Shown here in pieces: positions 1 to 28,741 of a stretch of 40,930 nucleotides of DNA; within the stretch, counting starts at the first letter, position 1; every line of letters begins with the position of its first letter. Below the pieces are notes generated by a model that was not told the DNA's origin, searched no databases, and was given only the letters and a program-made list of their open reading frames with translations. A program made the position numbers and the translations under genes. The stretch is taken from the NCBI GenBank assembly GCA_008931825.1, contig QXVZ01027453.1, forward strand, positions 1 to 40,930, given 5' to 3'. This stretch comes from Phallusia fumigata (Eukaryota > Chordata > Ascidiacea > Phlebobranchia > Ascidiidae).

Positions 1-472
1 CAAAATGGTGACATGGTGTTTTTATCGGTTTAAAATTGTTTTGCAGTAATCTATAAGTTGAACTTTGAAGGTAGAATAAACAGCACATGAACAGCGAGTT
101 CTTTGTGAAAGCACGGGGTAAATTTTGCTCATTTTGTTATTTTCCTATTATGCTTGGGCTAATTAATCGTAATTTTGTCAAGAAAAGTGTCGCTACCAGA
201 TCCACTCGACTAACTTTTTCTTCTATTGTTTCTATAGTATGTTATTAAACAATTTGATAGTTTAAACCAGTCGTACCAAATGATCACATAATTACCAATT
301 GACGCAATCTTACGACTTGCTACACTCCTATTAAGTTACGAATATTGTTTTGAAGCGTTTGAAAGTAAAACTGATTTGTCCAAACATAGCAACCTTTGTG
401 TTGATTGCGCGAGCTGCCCTGCAGAACAAATTCGGTTTTTCTGATAAAGTCTTTTACAAACGTTTTGTTCAG
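1..472. other. Intron or upstream part of kinase gene A
   Basis: No exon can be supported here. The first recognisable exon of gene A starts at 473, directly after a polypyrimidine stretch and an AG at 471-472. It opens in phase 1 (two bases of a split codon) at the end of an SH2 domain, so the rest of the SH2, and any SH3, must lie upstream. Whether part of it is hidden in these bases I cannot tell. Confidence 0.5.
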
Positions 473-2933
<2,461 letters not shown>

Positions 2934-3360
2934 CCGCGTTACATCGAATTTCCGTTCTCTACTTCCTGTTGCATCGAAAGTACATTTTTTACTAAGGAAG
3001 CCCAGAAGAGTAAACAATACAAAATTGCCTATGCTGTTGCATGTTTACACATTTGGGCGACAAATACCTTTTCTGCATCAGGTTTTGAGAGATCTAATGT
3101 ATTTTTTTCACTTTCATTTGTCATCTTTATGTGTTGTGTTTATAACTAGTTTCTTGTATTGCGTTGTTTTAGATATATCTTTACATATTTTGGAGGTATT
3201 TTTTATACTGAGCCAAAGTGAAATTTGACTTATTTGTCATGCAACCGCATTTTCTGTGTGCAATACGTTTTTAGTAATGTCGCATAGTTGTCGTTGAGTT
3301 TAAAGTATGACTTGAATCCGAAAAACGTTTATAATGTTTTGCTATTTGTTTTAAAAAGGG

Positions 3361-3366
3361 AATAAA
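3361..3366 (+). terminator. Polyadenylation signal AATAAA for gene A
   Basis: A canonical AATAAA hexamer about 430 nt after the stop codon of gene A, in AT-rich DNA; a GT/T-rich stretch follows some 40-60 nt later. Assignment is by position only. Confidence 0.5.
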
Positions 3367-3673
3367 ACTAACGTATCATTTACAAATAAACTGCTTAAAA
3401 TTTAAAGTTTGTTTTTTATTTGTTTCTTTTCACAGCATATAATTTTTGGCCTTTAAACCCTAAATTTAAAAGTGGTTTTTCGTGCATGTCAAAAACAGTT
3501 TTCGTGCTGAATTATGTACCAATGCTCCGCCGGAATCGCATTGCAAACAAAGGCTTCGATCTTTAGTCAAGTACCTTTGCGTTGCAGTAACAATATGCTT
3601 CAGTTACATTAATTGCAGGGAGTGATGTCTTGTGTAAAAATGAGAAAGGTGTTTTATACAAAACGATGAATAA

Positions 3674-3679
3674 TTTATT
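3674..3679 (-). terminator. Polyadenylation signal AATAAA for gene B (minus strand)
   Basis: TTTATT on the plus strand reads AATAAA on the minus strand, about 390 nt after the stop of gene B at 4065. Together with the gene A signal it leaves about 300 nt between the two converging transcripts. Assignment is by position. Confidence 0.4.
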
Positions 3680-4064
3680 GTGCAATACTCATTTAATAGC
3701 GCAACATTGAATGACAAAACTATTGGTTCTTAAAGCGGCAAAACTGCACACACAGAAATAAATATTTACATCGGAAATAATATGCTGTTGTCAAAGGCTC
3801 GAGGCGTGCAACAATTGAATAAATAGGATATTGCACTAAACAAGATGTGATTCATGAACTTTTAAACAGTGCAAGTATAGAATAAAAATATACACGAATT
3901 TAATCTTTGGTCGCAAACATAGTACACAGTTTGATGACGTACAAAAAGCTATACAAAACAAGTGTAAAAAAATCTGAAACAATTACGAACTGGTTACAGT
4001 GACCATGCGAAAGTTTAAGATCAGAAGGATTAAATGACAGTAAACTACACGTTGCTAATTCGAA

Positions 4065-11196
<7,132 letters not shown>

Positions 11197-12914
11197 GATC
11201 TTGAGAATCGTAAATCTCTTCTGAAGCTCCAAGCTCTGAGTGGTATGTTAATTTAATACTCGCCGCAACCACTACACTACCGCGCGCTACGTAGGATACT
11301 TCCTTGTTATTATAGCCATGCGTTCTTTGGTTAAACAGCAGCTCAGTTGATGACGTCGGGTTTCCGGTTTATGGATTTACTGTGCCCACGGCTGATTCTT
11401 CTTGCAGTTCATGTGGTCACAAACCTTCTGTCGGTGACTAGTACATCGTATACCGGGGAGTTATAGATATACCCGTCTTCATTTTTTTGCATGTAAGGTG
11501 TTTACAAAGCGCGTAAACGCTTGCTACATCTGGCCCAACGTCGCCGCCGCCTTACTCAATGCAAATTACTAGACGTGTCTAACGAGCTGCTCTCGTTTGG
11601 GCAGTAATCAATGTTTGGCCGATGTTGCAGGAAGAACATGAAAAAGGGCATTATTATTCAAACACATCGGCCATTATCACGCCACCACCTAACGGAATTT
11701 TACCCTCAAACGTCTTTCTATTTCTAGGCATGCGAAAAGTGTTTTACTGGTTTGCCCTTGTTCGATGTCACTATTATGGTGCCCCACAGTTTTGTTTTGT
11801 ATAAATCATTTTAAAAATATTTTAAGCTGTCTTACAGTGCGCGTTGGCGCAGCGTTTTGTTTATCTTGCTTACGTTCTTACTGTACATCAACAAAAACTA
11901 CACGAAAAACGTGGACTAATACTCACAAAAAGTAAATATGAAATAGCTCATAAAATAACCAAATGCCTGGAATTGTTGTCGACACGGTTGTAATGTAGAG
12001 CGGACCGAGAGGCAACTCAGTGTTTAGAACAGTGCCTGCGCGCCATCTGTTGTATACAAGTGTTCAAATCCTCTCGTGTGGAGTTTTTGCGTGTTTTGGC
12101 CTCTAAGGCTGTAGGTCATCTGCTTATAATATTAAATGCCTTTATTCTGGAACGAATTTTATTCTTAAGTATCGAACTGAACCGATATAACAACTATTTT
12201 GCAAGCGCTAATTGCTAATCTTGCACAATTTACGCTAGTGGTCGCTACAAATTAGTACTGCCGACATTTTAGGGGTAGCTTGGCAGTACGTATAAAAGTT
12301 ACTTACAATAGGAAGATAAATAACATGACTATGTTAGAGAGAAGGTGACGGAAACCAAGTAAACATAAGCAGGAACAAAAGCTTAAACAGGTATTTATGA
12401 CTGGCGATTGCACAAGAAACACAAAAAATGGATTGAGAAACCGTAGGTTTTGTCTATTTTATACTTGAGTACTGACTTTCAGGTGTTTTGTCGGTCTGAG
12501 CGTGGGTATGTAACCACGTTAACATTTTCGAAAGTTGGTTCATCCTCTAGGCCTTGTGAGAGAAGATCCTGTGTTTTTATAAATTATAGGTTAGCTGTGC
12601 CCCCTTTTTGTTGTCTGATGAAAAAAGGTAATTGACTTTTATAGCAAAATAAAAGATATTGGCTATCTCGTTAGCCTTCTTTATGTAATACTTGCTCGTG
12701 CAAGATAAACGACGTGGTTTTTCTAAACTGCACTTTTTTGATATTTCTGCAAACTGTCATTAAATGTTGGTGGAAATCAACAAGCTAAAAATGCGTTTAC
12801 ATAATCTAACCTAAGTCAATTCTGAAAAGAATAAGGCAAATGTTGGCTTTAAACAGGAAAAAGAATTACAATTTGTATAAGGTCAAACTACAGAAGCACT
12901 TAACTATATTGCGA
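11197..12914. other. Intergenic region between genes B and C
   Basis: AT-rich, with no exon or transposon end I can support. It should hold the 3' UTR of gene C and, towards 11200-11400, the 5' flank of gene B if its start exon is right. The plus-strand open frames at 11622 and 12450 are short and lack similarity or splice context. Confidence 0.4.
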
Positions 12915-19011
<6,097 letters not shown>

Positions 19012-19827
19012 GGTTTTCCCGACTCCACGTTAGTTACAAATTTGCCTGATGTAATGTTTCTTACCTTCGAATAAGTGCATTGTTTGCCCTACATACTTAG
19101 GTACCTCGCATGCATTGGAGTAAAGCAAAAAAGCGCAACGAAGACTACGGTCGTATGACCACCACTTCGACTGTAGTCATCGCAAACAAACTGTCTGTTC
19201 CAGTCAGCTTTTTTATTTTAAGTTCCAGACTATTATATCCTGACTCGTAACTTTCAGTTTCACGTGGAACCTTTTTACAGCTTATCAAAATCATGATTTC
19301 AGGTCCATTAGTTCCCAGTATAGATAAACGTTATTCCCCACATTTTGCAACCTTTTCAAAATACCCCCAGAATTTGATTAATTGTGTTTATTTTTAATAT
19401 ATTAGGTCTTACTTCCGTGTTACTTGCCATCTAAGAAGCACCGCTTTACTTCCTCATGTCTTTAATGACCCCTCGATTACCCCTAACCTGAAACAAGCTA
19501 TTTCACTGGAATGTTAAATTGCCACCGCGGATTACGGTAAGCTTTGTTACATAATGTACCTTCTACGTATGCTTTTGCACAGTCACAAATACTTTTGCCA
19601 TGAAAAGGATAATGCGATAACGTTCAAATATTATGCACATATACATTACGTTAGCTTAATCTCCTTTTGTGCGATCTGCCGTATTTACGAAAGTCCTAGG
19701 CAACACTGAAAATAAATATGATATGCCTTTGCAGTGCTTGATTGTAGTTTATGGCAACCGTAAAACCTTCTGTTGTCCCTGCTGTGCGTAGTTTGTTAAA
19801 TCTCCTTGTGTTGCTCTGATTTCTTAC

Positions 19828-20002
19828 CCAGCCCAAATCCAGCACCTGTGTATAGGTATAGTTTGAGGTAGCCGTTTGGTAAAGCTGGTTTGACACATGG
19901 TTGCTTTCGATCGTGTGAAACAGATTGTGCATCAACAGTATCACTGTAGAAAGTTCTTTGTGACAAAACAATTGGTGTAACGTATTTTTCAAATTCAGCC
20001 AA
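19828..20002 (-). CDS. Candidate orphan exon, unknown product
   Basis: An open stretch of 58 codons on the minus strand is bounded by an acceptor-like site (TTTTAAG before 20002) and a strong donor (GCTGG then GTAAGAA at 19827). The reading includes EFEKYVTPIVLSQRTFYSD and NGYLKLYLYTGAGFGLG. I do not recognise a family, and no neighbouring exon was found to join it to. It does not match any part of the kinase genes. It may be a chance open frame. Confidence 0.2.
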
Positions 20003-20784
20003 CTTAAAATACTGGATAAAAAATGGTATATAATGAAAGTAGCAGGAGGTAAATGTAGTTAGTTTGTTTTATTGGTAGGCTTTTGCAGAGACTTTAAATT
20101 ACTTGTGTCGCAACGATTTAGGTTTTGTTAAGTCACCAAACTAGATTTCCTTGTACCGCATGTAAACAAGTCCAGTTCCCGGTAATATCAAACCTATCAC
20201 AATTTTCGCACAGAATTATTTTATTGCATATTGTCGACATAATTGCGTAGAAGACTCTTAATTACACATATACAGTCATTGGCAATCAGCCGACACAACG
20301 GGAGGCAATTAATTATTGTCAGTCGTGAAAAACCATTCACAGCTAAATCATTAACAACTAAATGAACGAAATACAGCAATGCAAATACAAAACGAAACAC
20401 TTTAAAATGCTCTAAAAAACGAATAATGTCTATAAAGGCATTAAACAACATGGTTTTCAAGGCAAACTGATCATTTTCTACATTCTGGAAAATTAGTTTT
20501 CAAATTAGTGGTCTTGGCGGTTGCCATACAAGATTAGTCCAGAACGTGATCCAGCTTGTGAAAGAGAATAAGATGCCGAAAGTTGCTCGTCAAATTAACT
20601 ATCCATGTTGTATTCGTTGCTAGGCAAATGGCATCGCAGAAAGCTCTGATTAATAAGTGGACGCTGATGTAAAAAAATTACCCAATCATCAACAACCGTT
20701 TTACGTCGTCAAACGACAACAAAAAAACTAACTTTTATGCCATTAATAGAACTTCTACTCGAAATTTAAGTTTATAATTTACTT

Positions 20785-20790
20785 TTTATT
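20785..20790 (-). terminator. Possible polyadenylation signal for gene D
   Basis: AATAAA on the minus strand, about 260 nt after the stop of gene D at 21049. Assigned by position only. Confidence 0.35.
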
Positions 20791-21048
20791 TTTCAAGTGA
20801 CCTTAATCGACTCCTTTGTAACAATACACTTTGGAAAAAAATACAGCAGACGGTGGAAAAATACTATTTTACTTTACTAAAAATGAACGCGACGTCCCCT
20901 TTAAAGTTAATTATAGATATTTCACTTTTCTTCAAAATAATGAAAAGTTCTGCTGTAAACCTCTTATATCAAAAACCTATGGAGGTGGTTTACAATTGTA
21001 AAGCAGCAACCAGTTTCTTAGGATCCCAAGTTTTAACGTGACAAAGTT

Positions 21049-24000
21049 TTATACCGCTGTACCTGAGAAACTTGGTCTGTTATCGGGATTTTGCTTCCAG
21101 CAAAGTTGCATTCTTTCGTAAAACTGTCCGTTGCAGCCTTCTGGCATCGGTAGGATGTTCTCCCCAAGAACGTAATCTTTAACTTGATCGTTGTTCATGT
21201 CTTTAAAAGTTGGTGTCGTTAATGTTACATTGTTTCTAGCCAAAATCCGCATTGTTTTTCTGTTGCTAATTTGTATTAAAACACAACCTAACGTTTAATT
21301 GTAAAAAAATGTCAGAACTTTACACCAATACTTTTGTACCTTTGTAAGGCAGGCTGGCTTTGGTAAATATCTCGTAAAGCAAAACTGCATAACTCCACAC
21401 ATCCGACTTGTGGCTGTATGTTCTTTTTCTCAGTACCTCTGGCGCTGCCCATCGAACAGGAAACGAACCACCTACAATTTAACCAATAGGAAAATTTAAT
21501 CCATGGCCCCTCCCAAATTTCGAAACTGTACATTAAAGTAGGATACTTCTGCAAAAAATTCCTAAGTTTAAGTTAAGTTGGGTGACGTGCCCCCCCTTAA
21601 AATTTGGCTACGCTATTGTCACGACATTGATTTGATTCACAAAGCTTTCATGGGCCAATAACTCGTTAATATGACAATCGTAATCTTTTCATTTTAACTG
21701 ATTTGGAAATGCCATAACAAATTCTTGTTTACAATGTGAAAAAATCTTTACTTTTCTTTAATCTTTTCTTTACTTGTACACACAATACCGAAAAACGTTC
21801 TTTAACAACTTACACTTTTGTCTCCAAACCCGGCACATTTGAAACACGTTTCTTTACAATTTGTGGCTTTGACGAACTTACTTGAAGCATTGTATACTTC
21901 CTCATTCATGAAGCGAGCTAAACCAAAGTCCGCTATTTTACAAACAAGACTGTCCCCGACCAGAACATTCGCCGTGCGCAAATCCCGGTGAATATAACTA
22001 TTTGATTCCAGATAACTCATCCCGTCCGCAGTCTGGGTTATGCACACACGAAAAACGCAGGTTACATTAATAACTAGCATTATAAACAAAAATAGCAGAA
22101 AGATTTCGCTTACCTGTGTGGCAAAATGTATTTGATCATCAAAAGTAACATTTTCAGTTATGCACAGATATTCCGACAAACTGCCATTGTTCATGAACTC
22201 TGTAATGATCCAAATGGGATCCTCGTCAACCTTGAAAAAACGGTACCATAGCATTCGACCCGACCAACCATTTTTTCCCCCAGGTGGGAACCACTGATTT
22301 AGACGTTAACGTACGTAAAAATGATGTTTCTGTTGCAAAGATTGCCTACCACAGCGTAAAGGCGAACAACTTTGTCATGTTGTAGCGCCCTCATCACTTT
22401 TGCTTCTTTAAGAACTTCCTTTGACTTCACCTTTTCTGGTTTGGAAATTTTAACTGCTACTTCAATATCAGCTAAGAATATTCCTACAACCAATAAAGCA
22501 AAAGTCGACTACAGGTACAAAGGTTTTGGTGAATTTACAAAATAGTTTTGTAGGTGGATTTTAATTTTTGAAACGCCTTGTAAAAAACCAATTGGGCCTG
22601 GTAAACTGATTGGTAAGAACATTGCCCGAACCCCAAACAGTTTCGCTAGATAAGCAATTGTATCTGTAAACAAAAACTCAATTTAACAACTGCATTTATT
22701 TCCAAGCTTTCGTATTTTTTCCATTATAATTTAAAAAAATAATTTCGTTTCCCATAAACGAAAGGAAATATTTCCAAGGATATTTGAACAATCTGACAAT
22801 TCTCTTTGTTTATTTATTGTAAAATTCTAAGGATTCAAAATGCACCAAAGATGGTTACACACACATGATAAAAACATACCCTTGTATACTATGCCAAACT
22901 CGCCCGACCCAATTTTTTTCCCTAATTTGATTTTTCCCCTGGTAACCGTAACAGATCTCAAGGGATGCAGGTCAAAGACCACAGATGGCGTTTTTACGCA
23001 AGGCTCTGTCAATAATCCGTAGTGGTCGTCTGCAGTACCTGGAAATTAAGTCGTTGGTTATTGTTCTCACTCAATTATTAAATGATAACACCTACCCTGT
23101 CGGTGTTTAATCAAAGAAGGCAAATCCGAATACATGACGCGTTTTGTAAAAAAATGTGGATCACCCAACGGAATCAAGTGGTGGCACACATCAGTCGCAG
23201 TAAGTAAAACAGACAGCATTACACAACCTAAATTATAAGTTTGTTAGGCTAGAACAACTGTGAAAGAAGCATTTCGAAACGTACAATAAGTCAACAAAAT
23301 TGTAAATGCGCTATTAAACGGTTCCTAAACTACAGCATGGGTGGTATTCCATCATCTGTGTATATTTCACTTTACCACATACAATGATGAGTACCTGGTT
23401 CAAACCTGGCGTGTCTCACCATAAACCTTCCGACTCTTGTCGGCGACTGCTTTAACTTTTCCTCGCATTCTCGTCGTGTGGTATTGCCAAAGTACCACCT
23501 GTGGGGAAACAGATCTGATTTTTATAATTTGTTTTATACCTACTCATGTGTCAGTGCTTTTACTCGTATTTTTGTAGAAGCTGTTCTGGGTCAATACAAT
23601 TAGCTGGAATAAAGCCTTGGCGACCATTTGTTGTTTCAACGTAAGTCCGACTTCCCGCTCTGTAACAAAAACTCTGTAACAAAAACTGTAATATTTGTGT
23701 AGCATAAATAAAAGATGCTTATAGTACTAATTAAGCGCACTGGTGGGAACATATTTTTCCTACTTTTTCAGAACTTTAACGATTTCTCCTTTGCTGCAAC
23801 CAAGACTCTGATTGTCGTTTGCAACACAATTTGTTTTGCACGCGTAGCTACTTCCGACAGCAATAAGATCTGGTAACAGTAAAAATAAAATAAAAACAAA
23901 GTAATTATGGGCTCCTAATGTATTTGCAATCGGTAGCGCACGAATAAAATTCAAGCAATTTATCGAATTCACTTTCTTCTCAATGACTATTTACATTTGA

Positions 24001-25904
24001 AAAGGTAGTCCTACCATGGCTGGTGCTGGTGTCGACATCCTCAGATGATTTCATGTCTGAAAGCAACTATTCTTAATTAAACACCCAAAGATTGCTGGAA
24101 GTAGTTGTCAAGTGAAATTTAAAATAAATGCTGGAAGTATTTTAGGTAATGAGTACCTGCATCAAATTGTTGTTACAAGCTTTTAAAATGAAGCTAGAGC
24201 AAGTAGCCCAACAGCGATCTTACTGCAAGCAAAACCCCGAGGACAAAAAACTAACTAACTATCAAAGCGCTGTCGTTTAAAGGTATTTCGTTCGCTGACT
24301 GAAATGTGTTGGATGTCCATCAGTTATTAGGGTTAACTCGTTATGTGTCATGAAGGCACTATAACGTGACAATATGGCAAAGACAGAACATACGTTTTTC
24401 GTATGGCCCGATGCGCTGCTGTCCACACTGTGGTCACCACTACACGTAAGCGTTTTATGGTGGCACTGACTGATTAACCTGTTGTTTGCAGAAAAACGAG
24501 TGTAAATCAGCAAGGTTTTGTGACAAACCTTTTTAAACTTAATATAAAAGGTGCTGGCACACTTGAATGCCTTTTCTAACTATTTGATTCTCACCTGTAT
24601 ATAGAGAACTTTTATGTGGCAATGATGTTGGTTGGCCCCTCGGTTGATCGTTGTCTGTAAATTTTCTTTGTTAAACATTAAATGCAGTTTCAACTGTTAC
24701 CTGGTGTAGGTTTAAGCGGCTATATTTCAATTGACTTGTGGTCTATAAAGGTAATGCAAGAACAAGAAGTATTTCGCTTGTAAGAACTTTTCGGGTCAGT
24801 ATATTGTGATGAGAATAAATCTATGTCCAGTGTTCGAAAGTATATTGGCAACAGTACGACGCTGCCACTTTGCTAAGACTACCTAACAAGATTTAATAGA
24901 GATTTCTTTAATCTTACCTTGGCCGGCTACGGCACATATTTCAGGTATGTCTAAAAATCAGTTGTACATTTTTAGCACCTTTAGGCAATTATCTGAATGC
25001 ATAGGGTGGTCTTATTTGTCAGCTCAAAACTGAGACACTGAAATGATTAGACTCGATACGCTATTGCTTTTCCAATTACTTTGCCACGTATAGAAGAAAA
25101 TCTCTTGCATACAAATATCAGTTATTGCGACTTTCATATCCATGTCTATCTTTAACACTGTGATTAATTTTAACACTATTTAGTTTGATTCTGGTACACA
25201 AACAATAGTAATAATATTGTGAATGCTGATGGCAGAGCGTGGTGCTTTACTGCTCGAACGACACTTACTTTGATAAACATGCCATTGATCTGACTTTGGT
25301 TCTTGAGTTTGAGGAGATTTGGGTAATTGCTCTAATTAGATGTTTGCTGGTGGTTTGTCTGTAATAATAACGAGGTCGCATTGTTAAAGCATATGCCTCT
25401 ATGCGAAAATATTTTGAAATTTGGCCGCTGATTGTACTTTTATTGTTTCACTATTGTATGGGTCTTTTACAGCCGTGTTCAAAATTTGCCGACGCTATAG
25501 ATTTTGTCAGCCGATCTGGGTATTGTTTGGTGTATTTTATATTTTTTAACATGGGACTTCCTATTTTATTTTTTCGAAGTCGTATAAAACTAGTGTAAAC
25601 TATTTTTTGCGTATCAAGAGGCAAATTCAGTTGACAATGCGTGATTAGCTCACACAACAAGCGACACAAATTAACATCACTTGAAAAATCCATATCACCA
25701 AGACTTAACGACGTAAATTGTTTTTCTAACCATCCAGAAACTGTGTTAATGCAAACTTTTACCTTTAGCAAACTCGAAGTAATTTGGTTGTCGTTTTGAA
25801 CAGATGTGACGTTCTGCGTCAGGCTTGTCGACATTTCGCCCATAACAGCCAAAGCAGCAGCAACAACAGCATTTGCTGCATATGTTAGATAACCTGGCTT
25901 TCAT
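21049..25904 (-). CDS. Gene D: Src-related tyrosine kinase with six-cysteine N-terminus, SH3, SH2, kinase
   Basis: Exons in transcript order: 25904-25763, 24056-24015, 23869-23764, 23659-23564, 23498-23395, 23227-23096, 23038-22880, 22471-22350, 22230-22114, 22032-21882, 21471-21340, 21200-21049. Total 1455 nt, 484 residues, all phases consistent. An in-frame TAA lies upstream of the ATG. The N-terminus [20 protein letters not shown] is a likely palmitoylation cluster without Gly-2. SH3: [38 protein letters not shown]2: [17 protein letters not shown]. Kinase: [20 protein letters not shown], alpha-C Glu (VLKEAKVM), hinge [39 protein letters not shown], activation-loop Tyr (NEEVYNAS), [16 protein letters not shown]. 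All catalytic residues are present, so an active membrane-associated kinase is expected. It ends soon after RPSFSG; a donor-like CAG/GTACAG there could lead to another terminal exon that I could not find. Confidence 0.9.
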
Positions 25905-27342
25905 GGCCTCTTGACTGCATACGACTTTTATAATTGTTTAAAGTATAGTATTTATCACGACCTATGTTGGTCCATCTCACATGACAAAAAAACAAAAAAA
26001 TGCAAAGCAAGCTAACCGGCAGACTATGGCCGCATGACCACAGATCGAAACAAAACGGTCAGTTTGTGTCAAACATTCTTCTTTGAAAAGTACCTGACTC
26101 TTTTTGTACTGACTTGTAAATTTCACGACCTTTTTAACTTAAAAAACCTGTTCTTGGTGCTAAAACAGATGAAAAATGCGCAAATGCACAGTTTACAGTT
26201 TAATTTATCGCCATTTTGTCACAGACATTGGCCACATAAGTCACTTCAAACATTGTAGCTACTCGACGTTACAGATTTTGGACGCATCACCTTTGGACCT
26301 ATCCTTTTTATCCTTGAAACCGCAAGTTTTTAACCAATTAAAGGTTGTTCGTTGTTGGCCTGTCCAGCAGGGGCGTTGCATAAGACGTTACTCTTGCCCG
26401 CAAGTTGCAAGCTCATACACGAAGTCAACAGTTTGTTTTTGGCAAATATATTGAAAACTCGCACATACAGTGTAAAGTATAGTCAATCAAGAGACTTGCA
26501 AACAATGCTATAAATAACGAACAAATTTGCGGTGGTCTAAGCTATACGACTCCCCATTTTGATTTTTGATTTCAGCCTGATTATCTGCAGATTAGTACTG
26601 AAAAACCTGAATTGCAAGCTACTTTTTAATTTCATGCGTTGCAATCTCTCTGTCTCGCTGCAAATCAAGTTCCCTTCACCCAGGCCGTTTTTATCGTTCG
26701 AGTTCAGATCTTTTTTATCTAGTGTCAACACTTAATGTGCGCACAAGCTTTGCGACGTGACGTTTGCCTCTACATTGACTTAACAAATACCGAACCATTT
26801 ATGAATTGTTCCCTACATGCATTTTGACCTATGTGGGTTAATGTTTGCTTTGTTTATTGCAAAGAGATATGGGCATAACGTCAAGTAAGCGTTTGAGTTA
26901 GATTAAAAGTGTTTACGTCCGATTTCCATTGTCAACATTAACAAGCGGTAGGGACTTTGTGTTTCATTTTAATGTAGATTTATTCCAGCTACAAGATAGC
27001 ACCAAATTTGTGTCACTAACTCACTGTTAAAAAAGCCAATAAGAAAAAAAACTGTTCAGGGATGTAGTCATATACGAAACAGTTCGTTGCAAAAAAACGT
27101 TATTTGTTTTTCCATGTCGAATGTTCCAGTTTGTTTTTTCGACGCACTTTGAACCTTACACCAAGTTTCTTTTTTGACGCACTTTGAACTACAAGTGGGT
27201 ATAGTTTGTCGTTCCAAAGTCTGTCCCTCATTATGATAACAATCATTCTCAGCACAAACTTACATTGAATAAGTCCCGAACAGAAACCTTACTTTTTACA
27301 ACAATTACTTTCGTTTCTGCAACGTGTGCGAAACGTTAAGAG
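25905..27342. other. 5' flank of gene D and intergenic DNA
   Basis: No exon can be supported. The open frames on either strand are short and without splice context. The part from 27018 belongs to the segment repeated at 27808, and contains two close copies of a GACGCACTTTGAAC motif about 40 bp apart (near 27141 and 27177). Promoter elements of gene D should lie just above 25904 but none is recognisable. Confidence 0.4.
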
Positions 27343-27806
27343 CCAGGGGTCTCAAACTCGTATGTCTCCGGGTGCCAAGTGAAAAGTTTGAAATAACTCA
27401 AGGGCCGCACTATAAGAACTTTTGTTGCAGTGATTTTGTAAATGTCAAATACTACGCATTATCAGAATATGACTGGGGTTATTACGCTTCTTTAATACCG
27501 ATAGACCATAGCAAGCTGATAAACAGAAGCATAGCAAAGGTAAAGAATTGGCTGTGCAGCCGCCATCTTATAGAACAGTGATTTTCAAAGTGTGGTCCGC
27601 CATCCCCTCATAGTTGTCCGCGAAAAGATAACTTAAACTAGGCACGGGTTTATAAAATCGCATGTTTTGGTTGATTCTTGTCAGAAAAAGCTATTGTGAC
27701 TTTCTCCCTTAAAATCAATAGGTATCTACACCTAAATGTATCATGTTGACTGGCGGGGCGCTTTCATCGGCCCCAAGTGAAACAAATCATTCACAGGCCG
27801 CACAAA
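27018..27806. repeat. Repeated segment, copy 1 of three overlapping copies around Ns
   Basis: Reads nearly identically to 27808-28372 and, in its second half, to 28374-28741. The copies meet at single Ns at 27807 and 28373. As elsewhere in the window, this looks like unmerged overlapping contigs of two haplotypes. It carries the left part of a hAT-like element. Confidence 0.8.
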
Positions 27807-27807
27807 N

Positions 27808-28372
27808 AACTCACTGTTAAAAAAGCCAATAAGAAAAAAACTGTTCAGGGATGTAGTCATACACGAAACAGTTCGTTGCAAAAAAACGTTATTTGTTTTT
27901 CCATGTCGAATGTTCCAGTTTGTTTTTTCGACGCACTTTGAACCTTACATCAAGTTTCTTTTTTGACGCACTTTGAACTACAAGTGGGTATAGTTTGTTC
28001 CAAAGTCTGTCCCTCATTATGATAACAATCATTCTCAGCACAAACTTACATTGAATAAGTCCCGAACAGAAACCTTACTTTTTACAACAATTACTTTCGT
28101 TTCTGCAACGTGTGCGAAACGTTAAGAGCCAGGGGTCTCAAACTCGTATGTCTCCGGGTGCCAAGTGAAAAGTTTGAAATAACTCAAGGGCCGCACTATA
28201 AGAACTTTTGTTGCAGTGATTTTGTAAATGTCAAATACTACGCATTATCAGAATATGACTGGGGTTATTACGCTTCTTTAATACCGATAGACCATAGCAA
28301 GCTGATAAACAGAAGCATAGCAAAGGTAAAGAATTGGCTGTGCAGCCGCCATCTTATAGAACAGTGATTTTC
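27808..28372. repeat. Repeated segment, copy 2
   Basis: Copy of 27018-27586 with rare differences, for example a 3-bp indel in TTTGTCGTTCC against TTTGTTCC. It is bounded by Ns on both sides, so it is an isolated contig fragment. Confidence 0.8.
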
Positions 28373-28373
28373 N

Positions 28374-28741
28374 TTTGTAAATGTCAAATACTACGCATTA
28401 TCAGAATATGACTGGGGTTATTACGCTTCTTTAATACCGATAGACCATAGCAAGCTGATAAACAGAAGCATAGCAAAGGTAAAGAATTGGCTGTGCAGCC
28501 GCCATCTTATAGAACAGTGATTTTCAAAGTGTGGTCCGCCATCCCCTCATAGTTGTCCGCGAAAAGATAACTTAAACTAGGCACGGGTTTATAAAATCGC
28601 ATGTTTTGGTTGATTCTTGTCAGAAAAAGCTATTGTGACTTTCTCCCTTAAAATCAATAGGTATCTACACCTAAATGTATCATGTTGACTGGCGGGGCGC
28701 TTTCATCGGCCCCAAGTGAAACAAATCATTCACAGGCCGCA
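28374..28741. repeat. Repeated segment, copy 3
   Basis: Copy of 27436-27806; it runs on without a break through the right end of the hAT-like element into unique DNA. It is therefore probably the contig that continues towards locus E. Confidence 0.8.

Larger units (their letters stand above)
2934..4064. other. Converging 3' UTRs and short intergenic spacer between genes A and B
   Basis: AT-rich, without supportable exons. It holds the 3' UTR of gene A up to the AATAAA at 3361 and, on the other strand, the 3' UTR of gene B down to about 3674. The open frame at 2914-3228 on the plus strand overlaps the last exon of gene A in another frame and has no family resemblance. Confidence 0.6.
19012..21048. 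other. Intergenic region between genes C and D
   Basis: Contains the 5' flank of gene C, a weak candidate exon at 19828-20002 and the presumed 3' UTR of gene D near 20785. No promoter motif stands out. Apart from these I see only AT-rich sequence. Confidence 0.4.

Noticed and set aside
25451..25852. Minus-strand open frame of 133 residues as a separate single-exon gene
   Set aside because: In another frame the same stretch is the first exon of gene D, supported by a donor at 25763, correct phase and similarity to the first exon of gene C. The long frame has no recognisable domain.
27324..27581. 85-residue open frame, repeated at 28110-28367, as a duplicated gene
   Set aside because: It overlaps the end of a hAT-like element, lacks similarity, and its repetition is explained by the contig overlap at the Ns.
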